A stretch of 64,000 nt of DNA from DMER64 sp041654355 (GTDB lineage: Bacteria; Bacteroidota; Bacteroidia; Bacteroidales; UBA932): contig JBAZDQ010000003.1 in assembly GCA_041654355.1 (NCBI GenBank), positions 26,393-90,392 of the forward strand, given 5' to 3'. How positions within the stretch are numbered: the stretch's first letter is position 1; each line of letters opens with the position of its first letter. The translations under genes and the position numbers were made by a program. The notes beneath the pieces are model-generated. The model made no database searches, was not told the origin of the DNA, and saw nothing but the letters and a program-made list of their open reading frames with translations. Of the stretch, positions 33,601-43,687 are shown in pieces.

Positions 33601-35769
33601 TCACATCTCAAACTCAAGGAGGCCACCCGCCATGATATCCTTATAGTCTATATAAAACTTGTCATAGGGCTTTCCGTTCAGACGTATACTTTTAATACGG
33701 GAGTTGTCCGCGCTGTTATTATAGACCATTATGGTAAAGGTTTTTCCTGCTCCTACCTGAATGACCGCCTTATCCATAAGAGGAGAACCAAATATATAGC
33801 GGCCCCCTGCAGGTTCCACCTGGTAAAATCCCAGGGCAGAGAGGATGTACCAGGCCGACATCTGACCTACGTCTTCATTCCCGCTCAAACCGTCCGGGGC
33901 ATCGTGGTACATCGTTGTCAGTATTTCACGAACCCTGGCGGATGTCTTTTCCGGATACCCGGCATAAGCATACATGTATGCAATATGATGGCTGGGTTCG
34001 TTGCCATGGGCATACTGTCCTATCAATCCTGAAATATCGGGCGAGGCATCTTCTCCAAGATCTCCTTCCGCCACAAACAGAGAATCAAGTTTTAACCTAA
34101 AAGCTTCCCTGCTTCCGAAAAGTTCCATCAGGCCGGGAACATCGTGCGGGACAAGCCAGGTGTACTGCCAGGCATTCCCCTCGGTATAATCATCTTCCCT
34201 GTGAGAAGAACGGAAAGGAGAAAAAGTCTCCCGGAATTGTCCGGTTGAAGAGCGGGCCCGTATAAAACCGGTTTCCGGGTCAAACAAATGGATGTTTGCT
34301 TTACTGCGTTGGGTAAATAACTCCTCACCAGCCGTATCATCCAGTAGAGCCGCTACCTGTGCAACACACCAGTCCGCCAGGGCATACTCTAATGTTTTTG
34401 CCACCGTCTCGTTTGCCGGATCTTTGTCATAGGGAATATACCCGTATTCTTTGTACCATTCCAGGCCCCGTTCGTCCAGCATGGCAGACTGTTTCATAGC
34501 TTCGCAGGCACGGGCAGGATCACTAACGTACCCTTTCAGAACCAGGTCAGCCAGGACGGGAATGCCCGGGTTCCCTACCATACAATCTGTTTCATTTCCC
34601 ATAAGATGCCAAACAGGAAGCTTTCCCTGTTGATCAAAGATATCCATCATGGTCCTTGCATAATCTTCCATTTTTTCCGGATGTATGATGGTTGCTAATG
34701 GATGAGCTGCACGGTAAGTATCCCATAATGAAAACGTTGTGTACTTTTTAAAACCGTCAGGATAGTCGTGATCACAGAACAAAGAAGGAGCGATCATGGT
34801 ATGATAGAGTGCGGTATAAAATATCCTTTTGTAAGATTCATTATCGGTTTCATAGCGAATTTTCGCCAGTTCCCGGTTCCAGGCTTCATCCGCTTTTAAG
34901 CGAACGTTTTCAAAATCCCAGCCGGGCAATTCTGCTTGCAGGTTTTCCGCTGCTTTTTCCATACTCACAGGTGAAAGGGCAACTTTGACCAATACCTTGC
35001 CGTCCGAAGGAAGATCCGGCACCACCCGGGCATATGATCTGCGGGCCGTTATGCTGTGACCGCTTTCCGGAACAGTTTTGTCAAACATTTTTATTTCTTT
35101 CACAGGTACTGAAAATACAACGGTAAAATATACCTCCTGGTGCCTGGCCCAACCGGTCGATGTCCGGTACCCTTTAATGGTCCTGTCTCCGTCCCATTCC
35201 AGGTGTCCTTCAATGGGACTGTCCCATCCAATTCCGTGCTCCAGATCAATGACCACACTTTTTTGGACTGTGTCCACGGGAAAAGTATACCGGTGAAAAG
35301 CCACCCGGGGCGTTGCCGTCAACTCGGCCCGGATTCCGGACCCTTCCAGTTCCACAGAATAATAACCGGGGCAGGCGTCTTCTTTATGGTGTTTAAATAA
35401 GGCACATAATCCTTTGCGATCGGTTTGGACTTCTCCCGAAACCGGCATCAATGAGATGTCTCCCAGGTCCCCTACCCCGGTACCGCTCAAATGCATCTGG
35501 GCAAAACCTATTATGGTGGAATCCGAATAATGGTATCCCGAACACCAGTCCCAGCCCTGGTTATACTGGACGGGCCCCGCCTGGACCATGCCAAAGGGAA
35601 CGTTGGCACCAACAAAGACATGACCATGCCCTCCGCTTCCAATAAAAGGATCCACATATTGGGTCAATGAAACTGCATTATGATCCGGAGAATTATTTTG
35701 ATCACAGGATGTCATAAGGAAAAACACAGGCATCATAACCAAAATCGCAAAACAAAAACGGGTCTTCAT
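33601..35769 (-). CDS. GH92 alpha-mannosidase, lipoprotein
   Basis: The 722-residue lipoprotein has its lipobox at LMTSC (Cys22). The GH92 pattern is clear: YVDPFIGSGGHGHVFVGANVPFGM near residue 40, FSLWDTYRAAHPL near 340, MMDIFDQQGKLPVWHLMGNE near 375, and DGLSGNEDVGQMSAWYILSALGFY near 635. GH92 enzymes are calcium-dependent inverting exo-alpha-mannosidases, often alpha-1,2, that trim N-glycans or yeast mannan. It is divergent from GH2 and GH95 genes (88-base gap), suggesting joint work on one glycan. It ends 10 aromatic-poor residues after a DIMAGG segment, as in relatives. Confidence 0.95.
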   Translation of the reverse strand: MKTRFCFAILVMMPVFFLMTSCDQNNSPDHNAVSLTQYVDPFIGSGGHGHVFVGANVPFGMVQAGPVQYNQGWDWCSGYHYSDSTIIGFAQMHLSGTGVGDLGDISLMPVSGEVQTDRKGLCALFKHHKEDACPGYYSVELEGSGIRAELTATPRVAFHRYTFPVDTVQKSVVIDLEHGIGWDSPIEGHLEWDGDRTIKGYRTSTGWARHQEVYFTVVFSVPVKEIKMFDKTVPESGHSITARRSYARVVPDLPSDGKVLVKVALSPVSMEKAAENLQAELPGWDFENVRLKADEAWNRELAKIRYETDNESYKRIFYTALYHTMIAPSLFCDHDYPDGFKKYTTFSLWDTYRAAHPLATIIHPEKMEDYARTMMDIFDQQGKLPVWHLMGNETDCMVGNPGIPVLADLVLKGYVSDPARACEAMKQSAMLDERGLEWYKEYGYIPYDKDPANETVAKTLEYALADWCVAQVAALLDDTAGEELFTQRSKANIHLFDPETGFIRARSSTGQFRETFSPFRSSHREDDYTEGNAWQYTWLVPHDVPGLMELFGSREAFRLKLDSLFVAEGDLGEDASPDISGLIGQYAHGNEPSHHIAYMYAYAGYPEKTSARVREILTTMYHDAPDGLSGNEDVGQMSAWYILSALGFYQVEPAGGRYIFGSPLMDKAVIQVGAGKTFTIMVYNNSADNSRIKSIRLNGKPYDKFYIDYKDIMAGGLLEFEM

Positions 35770-35857
35770 GATTCAAAATTTTTCCCAAGATAAGGAATTC
35801 CCTTAAGTTTGGCTTTTTTCATTTTTCAAGTAACTTTACGAAAATAATGCTTCAATC

Positions 35858-38800
35858 ATGAATAAACATAATCTTATAGCCTGTATAGGCTTTTTGGTAT
35901 TATTTGTTACAGGATGCCAATCTCCTGTTTCTTACACAAAAGGTGTTGGAATCTATCCGGGAGATCCTTCACAGGATTTTTCACCGGAATTGGTAACAGA
36001 TTATGATCAATACGGCAATGTAGCCTTGAACCGGATGACATATCACTCTTCCGCTTTCGACTACAATCTTACGGGTCAGTTGGCCACAGATGGGATCATA
36101 GCAGTATCCTCTCCTTCTTACATAAACGTTACAACGCAAAATGGAGATCTAAAAAAACGGGAAAAAGGATGGCTGTTCGATTTCAAAGTAAATTCGGTAT
36201 ACAAGACGACCGGTGAGGATCTTTTTATTATGTTGGAGCTGGAGGGAAGAGTTCCCGAAGTAACCCGTATGGATCTTACAGGATCGCTTATCTATAAGCC
36301 CGAAAAGAAATCCCGTTATCAAGTTCAATGTTACGGTTCACCGGACGGAAAAAAATGGGATCTTATAAAAAGTGAAACAGGCATTGGATTCCCTGGCACG
36401 GAACGCCCCAATTCTTATGCACAATGGACAAACATGCCCAAACCTCCTGCTTCCAAAGAACCTCAGCCTTCATATCAATTTTCTTATTCACCTCCCCGGC
36501 CGGAACGTATTATAGAGCAGTCTTACGAGTTCCGTCAGCCGGTCCAGTATAAATTTTACAAAATTGAATTCCACGTTCCCGGAGCAGAAGAATGGACTTT
36601 TGCCGATTGGGACTTTCACTATAACGATAAACCTGTTACAATCTCGCCTTCTGTGGATTTCCACAGCGCCTGGATGAGTGCCGGAAGCGGCAGCGAATGG
36701 CTGATGGTAGACCTGGGAACCATTTCCACAATAGACAGCATTGCCATCCACTGGATAAACAAAGCGGTTAAAGGGACACTGAAAGGGTCTGAAGACAAGA
36801 GTAATTGGGCCCATATAGCAACCCTTCCCGGAAGCGAAGATCCTATAGACAGGATCAAACCGGCAACACCGGCTAAGGCTAGATACCTGAAACTTTGCAT
36901 GGAAGAATCCATAAACGGGGAACGTTATATATTAACGGAACTGGAAGCTTTTGGTACCGGATCCGTAAAACCTGTTCCAAAGGCCAGGAACAACCCTTCC
37001 TCCAACAAACTCTCACTCAACGGGGGTGAATGGAAATTACAACGCAGTTCACTGGTTGCGGAAACCGGCCAGATCATTTCCAGAAAAGATTACATGGGCT
37101 GTGAAAACTGGCTTACGGCCACTGTCCCCGGGACAGTTCTTACCAGCTATATGAATGCAGGAGCTATTCCGGATCCCAATTACGGAGACAACCAGGTACA
37201 GATATCGGAATCATTTTTTCAATCAGATTTTTGGTACAGAACCACCTTTTTCGTACCCGGAAATTTCAACCGGGAAAAGCTTTTCCTGAATTTTGACGGT
37301 ATTAACTGGAAAGCTCCTGTTTACCTGAACGGAGTAAGAATAGGCAGAATTCGCGGTGCCTTTACACGCGGAAAATTTGATGTTACCAAATACATCATCC
37401 CCGGAGCAGACAACGTACTTGCCGTCAGAATCAGAAAAAACAGGCATTTTGGCGAAGTCAAGGAACAAAATGCACAGAGTCCCGACCAGAACGGGGGTAT
37501 ACTGGGAGCCGACAATCCCACTTTTCATGCTTCTGTAGGATGGGACTGGATCCCCACCATACGGGGAAGAAACATCGGGATATGGAACGATGTATTTCTG
37601 ACTACTACCGGTTCTGTCAGCCTGGAAGATCCCTTTGTGCAGACCTTTTTACCGCTACCGGATACAACCCGCGCCGAGGTCAGCATTGAAGCCACCTTGA
37701 AGAATCACCGCGACGAATTTGTCCTGGGTTCTTTGCAGGGATCTTACGGAAACGTTCCTTTTGCCGTGGAAGTAGGGCTGGAGCCGGGAGAGACGCGCAC
37801 AGTTACCACACAAATTACATTGGAAAACCCCAAATTATGGTGGCCTAAAGGATACGGAGCGCCCCACCTGTACCCCGTAACCATGGAATTCCACCTGGAA
37901 GGTTTGAAGTCGGACAGTGTATCCTTTTTCTCAGGTGTCAGGCAAATGGATTTTGATGAAAACAACGGGATCCTGTCTCTGTATATTAACGGCCGCCGTT
38001 TTATAGGCCGGGGAGGAAACTGGGGATTTTCCGAATCCAACCTGAATTACCGTGCCCGTGAATACGACATTGCCGTAGCCTATCATGCCGATATGAATTT
38101 TACCATGATCCGTAATTGGGTAGGCCAGATAGGAGATGATGAGTTTTACGAGGCTTGCGACCGCCACGGTATTATGGTCTGGCAGGATTTCTGGCTGGCC
38201 AATCCCTGGGACGGTCCGGATCCTTACGATGAAAGGATGTTCATGAAAAATGCAGAAGATATGGTACGCCGGATCCGGAATCATCCGTCCATAGCCATTT
38301 ATGTAGGACGAAACGAAGGATTTCCTCCCAAAACACTGGATGATGCCTTGCGTGACATGATCCCCCGGCTTCATCCGGGAATTCATTACATATCGCACTC
38401 ATCGGCCGGAGTAGTCAGCGGAGGCGGGCCGTACCGGGCACTCCCCGTAAGGGATTATTACCTGCTGTTCGGCAAAGACCGTATTCATAGTGAACGCGGT
38501 ATGCCCAATGTAATGAACCATGAAAGCCTGGTACAAACCATGCCCGGGGAAACCTTATGGCCGCATAACGATATGTGGGGATTACACGACTTCTGCCTTG
38601 AAGGGGCCCAGGGCGCCGCTTCATTCATGGAAATGGTGGAAAAAGCATTCGGCCCGGCACAAAATGCCAAAGAATTTACCGAGTTTGCCCAATGGATCAA
38701 CTACAACGGGTACCGCGGCATGTTTGAAGGCAGAAGCGAATTCAGAAGGGGTCTGCTTTTATGGATGAGTCATCCTGCCTGGCCTTCACAGGTATGGCAG

Positions 38801-39451
38801 ACTTACGATTATTATTTTGATCCCACGGCTGCTTATTTCGGATGCAAGAAAGCTTCCGAACCGCTTCATATTCAGTGGAACCCGGTATATGATGATATTG
38901 AAGTGGTCAACCTGCATGCCGGAACCCGCGACAACCTTGTGGCAAAAGCCACCCTGATTAATTCAGACGGAACCGTACAATGGGAAAAAGACACTCTTGT
39001 CAACAGCCGGGAAGACTCCACGGTAAAATGCTTCCGGCTCCAATTCCCGGAAAACCTTAGCCCGGTGCATTTTATCAAACTGGTTTTAACAGAAAACGGA
39101 AAAATCGTATCAGATAACTTTTACTGGAGAGGGTCAGATGACGGAAACCTGCAGTCGCTCAGGGAACTTCCCAAAATTACTTTAAAAGAAAAAACCAAAA
39201 GGCAGAAAACCAAAGAGGGCTGGAAACTGACTACTATCCTGGAAAATGAATCGGACACACCCTGTTTGATGGTTCGCCTTAAAGTAGTCGGGAACAAGAC
39301 AGGAGAGAGAATCCTTCCTGTCTTCTACAGCGACAATTACGTGTTCCTCATGCCCGGTGAAAGCAAAGAGATTATGATGAAGTTCCAAAAACAGGATACA
39401 CGGGGAGAAAAACCCATTGTAAAAATTTCCGGATTTAATTATGAACCGTAA
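35858..39451 (+). CDS. GH2 family hydrolase with discoidin-like domain, lipoprotein
   Basis: The 1197-residue lipoprotein has its lipobox at VTGC (Cys20). Residues about 40-240 are a beta-rich accessory region. A discoidin/F5-8C domain follows at about 245-370 (WLMVDLGTISTIDSIAIHW). The GH2 body starts near 385: sugar-binding domain (TVPGTVLTSYMNAGAIPDP), Ig-like domain, and a TIM barrel with NWVGQIGDDEFYEACDRHGI. The acid/base Glu is in YVGRNEGFPP near residue 817. It looks like the beta-mannosidase/exo-beta-glucosaminidase branch of GH2 rather than beta-galactosidase. Its stop overlaps the GH95 start by 11 bases, so the two are coupled. Confidence 0.9.
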   Translation: MNKHNLIACIGFLVLFVTGCQSPVSYTKGVGIYPGDPSQDFSPELVTDYDQYGNVALNRMTYHSSAFDYNLTGQLATDGIIAVSSPSYINVTTQNGDLKKREKGWLFDFKVNSVYKTTGEDLFIMLELEGRVPEVTRMDLTGSLIYKPEKKSRYQVQCYGSPDGKKWDLIKSETGIGFPGTERPNSYAQWTNMPKPPASKEPQPSYQFSYSPPRPERIIEQSYEFRQPVQYKFYKIEFHVPGAEEWTFADWDFHYNDKPVTISPSVDFHSAWMSAGSGSEWLMVDLGTISTIDSIAIHWINKAVKGTLKGSEDKSNWAHIATLPGSEDPIDRIKPATPAKARYLKLCMEESINGERYILTELEAFGTGSVKPVPKARNNPSSNKLSLNGGEWKLQRSSLVAETGQIISRKDYMGCENWLTATVPGTVLTSYMNAGAIPDPNYGDNQVQISESFFQSDFWYRTTFFVPGNFNREKLFLNFDGINWKAPVYLNGVRIGRIRGAFTRGKFDVTKYIIPGADNVLAVRIRKNRHFGEVKEQNAQSPDQNGGILGADNPTFHASVGWDWIPTIRGRNIGIWNDVFLTTTGSVSLEDPFVQTFLPLPDTTRAEVSIEATLKNHRDEFVLGSLQGSYGNVPFAVEVGLEPGETRTVTTQITLENPKLWWPKGYGAPHLYPVTMEFHLEGLKSDSVSFFSGVRQMDFDENNGILSLYINGRRFIGRGGNWGFSESNLNYRAREYDIAVAYHADMNFTMIRNWVGQIGDDEFYEACDRHGIMVWQDFWLANPWDGPDPYDERMFMKNAEDMVRRIRNHPSIAIYVGRNEGFPPKTLDDALRDMIPRLHPGIHYISHSSAGVVSGGGPYRALPVRDYYLLFGKDRIHSERGMPNVMNHESLVQTMPGETLWPHNDMWGLHDFCLEGAQGAASFMEMVEKAFGPAQNAKEFTEFAQWINYNGYRGMFEGRSEFRRGLLLWMSHPAWPSQVWQTYDYYFDPTAAYFGCKKASEPLHIQWNPVYDDIEVVNLHAGTRDNLVAKATLINSDGTVQWEKDTLVNSREDSTVKCFRLQFPENLSPVHFIKLVLTENGKIVSDNFYWRGSDDGNLQSLRELPKITLKEKTKRQKTKEGWKLTTILENESDTPCLMVRLKVVGNKTGERILPVFYSDNYVFLMPGESKEIMMKFQKQDTRGEKPIVKISGFNYEP

Positions 39452-41765
39452 CCTACTGCTGATTTTTATTATCATTATCCTGACCGGTTGCGGATCAAAC
39501 AAAGACCTGCAGCTTTGGTATGATACTCCTGCCGATATTTGGGAAGCAACGCTCCCTCTGGGAAACGGCAGGTTGGGAATGATGCCGGACGGGAATCCGT
39601 CAGAGGAAAACATCGTCCTGAACGAAATTACCTTATGGTCCGGATCAGTCCAGGATGCCACCAACCCCACGGCAAAGGAATACCTGCCTAAAATCAGGCA
39701 ACTGTTGATGGAGGGACGTAACGACCTGGCGCAGGAACTGATGTACGAACATTTTGTGTGCGGGGGAGTGGGCTCGGGATACGGAAGTGGCAAGGATGTT
39801 CCGTTTGGCTGTTACCAGGTACTGGGAACCCTCCACCTGAAGTTAACAGGTAATAAACATGAAGAAGAATCCTACCAAAGAAGCCTCGACCTTAAAAAGG
39901 CGTTGGCCCGCACCGAATTTAAGGGCCAGTTCAGGGAATATTTCACCTCCTTAGCCGATGATGTAGGTGTCATCCGCATCAAATCCAAGAAAAAAACACG
40001 CGTTGTAATACACCTGGACCGTCCCGAAAGGTTTACCACAACAGTGGAAAACGACCGGCTGGTTATGCGGGGAAGCATGAACAGCGGTGTGGAAGGACTC
40101 CCGGGAATGCCCTACGTAGCAAAAGTGGCTGTCAGCTCAAAAAAAGGAAACGTACTGTTTGCCGGAGACAGCATTGTTCTGGATAACACAAAAAAAGCCA
40201 CACTGATCTTTTCGGCGGCTACGGGTTATTTCTCCGACCATCCGGAAAAGCACTGCGACTCGCTCCTGGAAAAAGCACTCGACAAACGCTACAAGCGGTT
40301 GCGCAAAGATCATATCCGCGCATACAGGCAATTGTTTGACAGGGTCTCCCTGCAACTCGGCCCGGTAAAAGATTTACCCGAAATTCCCACGGACGAACGG
40401 CTTTCCGCTGCCCTTACAAAAGACGATCCGGGGCTGGATGCACTGTATTACCAATACGGGCGCTATTTACTGATCTCTTCGACACGTCCCGGACAACTGC
40501 CACCCAACCTTCAGGGACTCTGGGCCAATACCGTCCAGACTCCGTGGAACGGCGATTACCACCTGAACATCAACCTGCAAATGAACCACTGGCTTGCCGA
40601 GCCGGGGAATCTTGCCGAGTTGCACACCCCGCTGATTGATTTTACCGGGGCTATCGTTCCTTCAGGTGCCACGACTGCCCGTTCGTTCTATGGAGCCGAG
40701 GGGTGGACCGCACATGTGATTTGCAATCCGTGGTACTTTACTGCCCCGGGTGAACATCCTTCCTGGGGAGCCACTAACACGGGGGGGGCATGGCTTTGCC
40801 AACATCTTTGGACGCATTACCTCTACAATCCCAATGAAAAATACCTGCAGGAGGTATACCCGGTAATGAAAGGAGCCAGTGAATTTTTTCTTTCCTCCAT
40901 GATCCGGGAACCTTCCCACGGATGGCTGGTTACGGCACCTACCACTTCTCCTGAAAATGCCTTTTATATGCCCGACGGGAAAACCATAGTGAGTGTATGT
41001 ATGGGTTCTACCATGGACAACCAATTAGTCAGGGAGTTGTTTACCAACACTTCCCGGGCAACCGAAATACTGGGTGTTGACAGTGGGTTCCGCGAACAAT
41101 TGCAAGAGGCCGTTAAGGATCTGCCTCCGCATCAGATAAGTCCCGAAGGCTACCTGCAGGAATGGCTGGAAGATTACGGGGAAACCGATCCGCACCACCG
41201 CCATGTTTCACACCTGTACGGATTGCATCCCGGTGTACAGATCTCTCCTACGACAACTCCGGAATTGGCCCGGGCCTGCGAAAAAACGCTGGAACGGCGC
41301 GGTGACGGGGGTACAGGATGGTCACGTGCCTGGAAGATCAATTTCTGGGCCCGGCTTCATAACGGCGAACGTGCTTACAAATTGCTGAAGAACCTGCTTT
41401 CGACGGAAAGTACGTATCCCAACCTGTTTTGTGCACATCCACCGTTCCAGATTGACGGCAATTTTGGCGGGGCATCGGGCATTACCGAAATGTTGCTGCA
41501 AAGCCACCAGGGATATATCCATCTTTTGCCTGCAATTCCGGAAGCCTGGTCGGGCGGACTGTTCCGGGGAATGAAGGTGCAGGGAAATGCAGAAGTATCC
41601 TGTCGCTGGAAAAACGGGAAAGTCCGTAAAGTGATACTGGAATCTGCCCAAGGCGGCACTTATGAACTGGAAGCCAATGGTGAACGTGTCAGTGTAACCC
41701 TGTCACCAGGTGAAAAAATTCGTTTGCGTTTTCCGCTGAAAAAAAAGAAAGCTGAACAGGAATAA
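39441..41765 (+). CDS. GH95 alpha-L-fucosidase-type lipoprotein
   Basis: The 774-residue lipoprotein has its lipobox at LTGC (Cys17). GH95 signatures are present: LWYDTPADIWEATLPLGNGRLG near residue 28, LNEITLWSG near 55, and NGDYHLNINLQMNHW near 370 with the paired Asn. QEWLEDYGE near 572 has the catalytic Glu and PPFQIDGNFGG near 668 the assisting Asp. GH95 enzymes are inverting, mostly alpha-1,2-L-fucosidases, some alpha-L-galactosidases. It is cotranscribed with the GH2 gene. The 3' end overlaps converging lpxK by 77 bases, a rather long overlap. Confidence 0.94.
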   Translation: MNRNLLLIFIIIILTGCGSNKDLQLWYDTPADIWEATLPLGNGRLGMMPDGNPSEENIVLNEITLWSGSVQDATNPTAKEYLPKIRQLLMEGRNDLAQELMYEHFVCGGVGSGYGSGKDVPFGCYQVLGTLHLKLTGNKHEEESYQRSLDLKKALARTEFKGQFREYFTSLADDVGVIRIKSKKKTRVVIHLDRPERFTTTVENDRLVMRGSMNSGVEGLPGMPYVAKVAVSSKKGNVLFAGDSIVLDNTKKATLIFSAATGYFSDHPEKHCDSLLEKALDKRYKRLRKDHIRAYRQLFDRVSLQLGPVKDLPEIPTDERLSAALTKDDPGLDALYYQYGRYLLISSTRPGQLPPNLQGLWANTVQTPWNGDYHLNINLQMNHWLAEPGNLAELHTPLIDFTGAIVPSGATTARSFYGAEGWTAHVICNPWYFTAPGEHPSWGATNTGGAWLCQHLWTHYLYNPNEKYLQEVYPVMKGASEFFLSSMIREPSHGWLVTAPTTSPENAFYMPDGKTIVSVCMGSTMDNQLVRELFTNTSRATEILGVDSGFREQLQEAVKDLPPHQISPEGYLQEWLEDYGETDPHHRHVSHLYGLHPGVQISPTTTPELARACEKTLERRGDGGTGWSRAWKINFWARLHNGERAYKLLKNLLSTESTYPNLFCAHPPFQIDGNFGGASGITEMLLQSHQGYIHLLPAIPEAWSGGLFRGMKVQGNAEVSCRWKNGKVRKVILESAQGGTYELEANGERVSVTLSPGEKIRLRFPLKKKKAEQE

Positions 41766-42687
41766 TCCATCCCCGGATACCTGAACAAGAAAGCCTCAAA
41801 GCATCTTTTGCAGTAGTAACCAATTGCATATGTGGGTTTTTCGCCAATAAACCCCGGATTTTATCCAAGTCTTTTACCGTAAAGCGGTGGTGGTCGGAAA
41901 AGCGCAGATGGTAATCCACTTTGTAAGTAGTTTCTAAAAACTCAACCAGCGGTTTCGGATTCGCTATGCCGGTAACAAGCAACAGGGAAGCTCCCCTATG
42001 GGGTCTGTTTTCTGCCTGATTCAACGGGACCGGTTGCCCGTAAGACAGATAGGTATAAAACGCCGGAATATTCCACAAAGATGCTTCCGGGGAATCTGTT
42101 GGATCAGGCAAATGCGAACAACGGGTATAAACAACACAATCGGCCCTTTTACCTGCCAGCGGCAAATCCCTTAGCCGTCCAAACGGTAAAAGAGTGTCTT
42201 TTGATACAGGACGGGTAAAATCCGCCATCAGTACATTTTTGGAAGCACGTACCCTGCGGTGCTGAAAGGCATCGTCCAAAATGACCGGGGGATTGCCCGG
42301 AAAATCTTTGCAGATATGTAGAAGTCCCTTAACCCGGTCTTCGCAAACAACAACAGGAACATCCGGATAATGCCGTTTGATCTGGAGCGGCTCGTCACCG
42401 GCCTGATCCCAGGTATCTGTGACATTTACATAACGAAATCCTTTGGTTTTACGACCGTACCCCCTGGACAACACGACCGGGGTCACGTTCTTGTCCAGAA
42501 AACGGCCTACCAGGTATTCCGTCATGGGTGTTTTCCCGGTTCCTCCCACAGTTATGTTTCCCACACAAATGGTATGAAGCGGGAACGTATGAGACCGGAA
42601 TATTCCCCTGTCGTAGAGGAAATGCCTCAGGCCCAGTATCCAGGCATACGGCGAAAGCCACATAAGGTACGTACGGTTCACCCCCAT
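41689..42687 (-). CDS. lpxK: Tetraacyldisaccharide 4'-kinase (lipid A biosynthesis)
   Basis: The 332-residue protein has an N-terminal membrane-associated helix (WLSPYAWILGLRHFLYDRG). Walker A is GNITVGGTGKTP near residue 44, then LSRGYGRKTKGF, VLDDAFQHRRV near 135 and LPFGRLRD near 170, all LpxK landmarks. It phosphorylates the 4' position of the lipid A disaccharide on the inner membrane. It overlaps dusB by 10 bases and follows it on the same transcript. The last 77 bases lie over the end of the GH95 gene. Confidence 0.96.
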   Translation of the reverse strand: MGVNRTYLMWLSPYAWILGLRHFLYDRGIFRSHTFPLHTICVGNITVGGTGKTPMTEYLVGRFLDKNVTPVVLSRGYGRKTKGFRYVNVTDTWDQAGDEPLQIKRHYPDVPVVVCEDRVKGLLHICKDFPGNPPVILDDAFQHRRVRASKNVLMADFTRPVSKDTLLPFGRLRDLPLAGKRADCVVYTRCSHLPDPTDSPEASLWNIPAFYTYLSYGQPVPLNQAENRPHRGASLLLVTGIANPKPLVEFLETTYKVDYHLRFSDHHRFTVKDLDKIRGLLAKNPHMQLVTTAKDALRLSCSGIRGWIIPVQLSFFSAENANEFFHLVTGLH

Positions 42688-43652
42688 TTTTCTGCTATAA
42701 AGTCCAATATATTAAACAATTCCTGCGGGTCATTCTCGGTTACCAACCGGAGCCGGGTAGACTTAAAATCGGGCAAGCCTTTGAAGTAACAATTCAAATG
42801 ACGGCGCATTTCCAGGACGCCAACCCTGTCCCCTTTTACTTCCAGTGATTTTGCCAGGTGTCTTTTTGCCAAAACCACACGTGCCTTAACGCTCATGGGC
42901 GCCAACACATGTCCTGTCGCAAGGTGATGCCGTATTTCCCGGAACAGCCAGGGATGTCCAAAGCTGGCCCGGCCTATCATAATACCGTCTACCCCGTATT
43001 GGTCAAAAGCACGCCGGGCCTGCTGCGGGGTACTGATATCCCCGTTCCCGATTATCGGGATGCGGATGCGCGGGTTTGCCTTCACCGCACCAATAGGTTC
43101 CCAGTCTGCCTCTCCTTTATACATTTGCGCACGGGTTCGGCCGTGAATGGCAAGCGCCGCAATACCTACATCCTGCAACGCCTCGGCAAGTTCCCCAATG
43201 ATGATGGAATCCCCGTCCCACCCCAGTCTGGTCTTGACTGTGACCGGCGTGCGAACTGCCTGCACCAGGCGGCGGGTAATTTCCACCATTCCTTCAGGGT
43301 CACGCAGCCATCCGCTCCCGGCTCCCCTGTTTGCGATCTTATTCTTGGGACATCCGAAATTGATGTCTATCACATCCGGGCGGGCTTCTTCGGCCATTTG
43401 GGCGGCCTGTATCAGGGCTTCTGGAATATGTCCGTAGATCTGGATGCCTATGGGTCGTTCATCATCAGATAAGACCAATTTTTCCCGGCTTTTCCATGCG
43501 TCCCGGATAAGCCCGTCTGCCGATACAAATTCCGTATACATCATATCGGCTCCGTATTCCTTGCATATATAACGGAAAGATGCATCGGTCACATCCTCCA
43601 TAGGTGCCAGGAAAAGGGGTTCTTTACCCAGATCAATACCTGCTATCTTCAT
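42678..43652 (-). CDS. dusB: tRNA-dihydrouridine synthase (DusB type)
   Basis: The 324-residue flavoprotein starts MKIAGIDLGKEPLFLAPMEDVTD, the FMN-binding opening of Dus enzymes. The catalytic Cys is in DINFGCPKNKI near residue 102. FMN and tRNA contacts follow: VTVKTRLGWD near 140, AIHGRTRAQMY near 168, PIIGNGDI near 198 and GIMIGRASFGHPW near 225. The C-terminal helical domain has EMRRHLNCYFKGLP. It reduces specific uridines in tRNA. It is followed by lpxK and divergent from pfkA, only 35 bases apart. Confidence 0.94.
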   Translation of the reverse strand: MKIAGIDLGKEPLFLAPMEDVTDASFRYICKEYGADMMYTEFVSADGLIRDAWKSREKLVLSDDERPIGIQIYGHIPEALIQAAQMAEEARPDVIDINFGCPKNKIANRGAGSGWLRDPEGMVEITRRLVQAVRTPVTVKTRLGWDGDSIIIGELAEALQDVGIAALAIHGRTRAQMYKGEADWEPIGAVKANPRIRIPIIGNGDISTPQQARRAFDQYGVDGIMIGRASFGHPWLFREIRHHLATGHVLAPMSVKARVVLAKRHLAKSLEVKGDRVGVLEMRRHLNCYFKGLPDFKSTRLRLVTENDPQELFNILDFIAEKWG

Positions 43653-43656
43653 ACGA

Positions 43657-43664
43657 CAAAGATA
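43657..43664 (-). promoter_or_regulatory. -7 box (TATCTTTG) of dusB-lpxK, leaderless layout
   Basis: TATCTTTG on the minus strand ends 4 bases before the dusB ATG, so the transcript would have almost no leader. Confidence 0.6.
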
Positions 43665-43672
43665 ATTTTTTC

Positions 43673-43680
43673 TACTTTTG
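43673..43680 (+). promoter_or_regulatory. -7 box (TACTTTTG) of pfkA, nearly leaderless
   Basis: TACTTTTG ends 7 bases before ATG 43688. It is 8 bases from the opposing dusB box, so two polymerases could not bind at once. Confidence 0.6.
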
Positions 43681-43687
43681 CAGTCGT

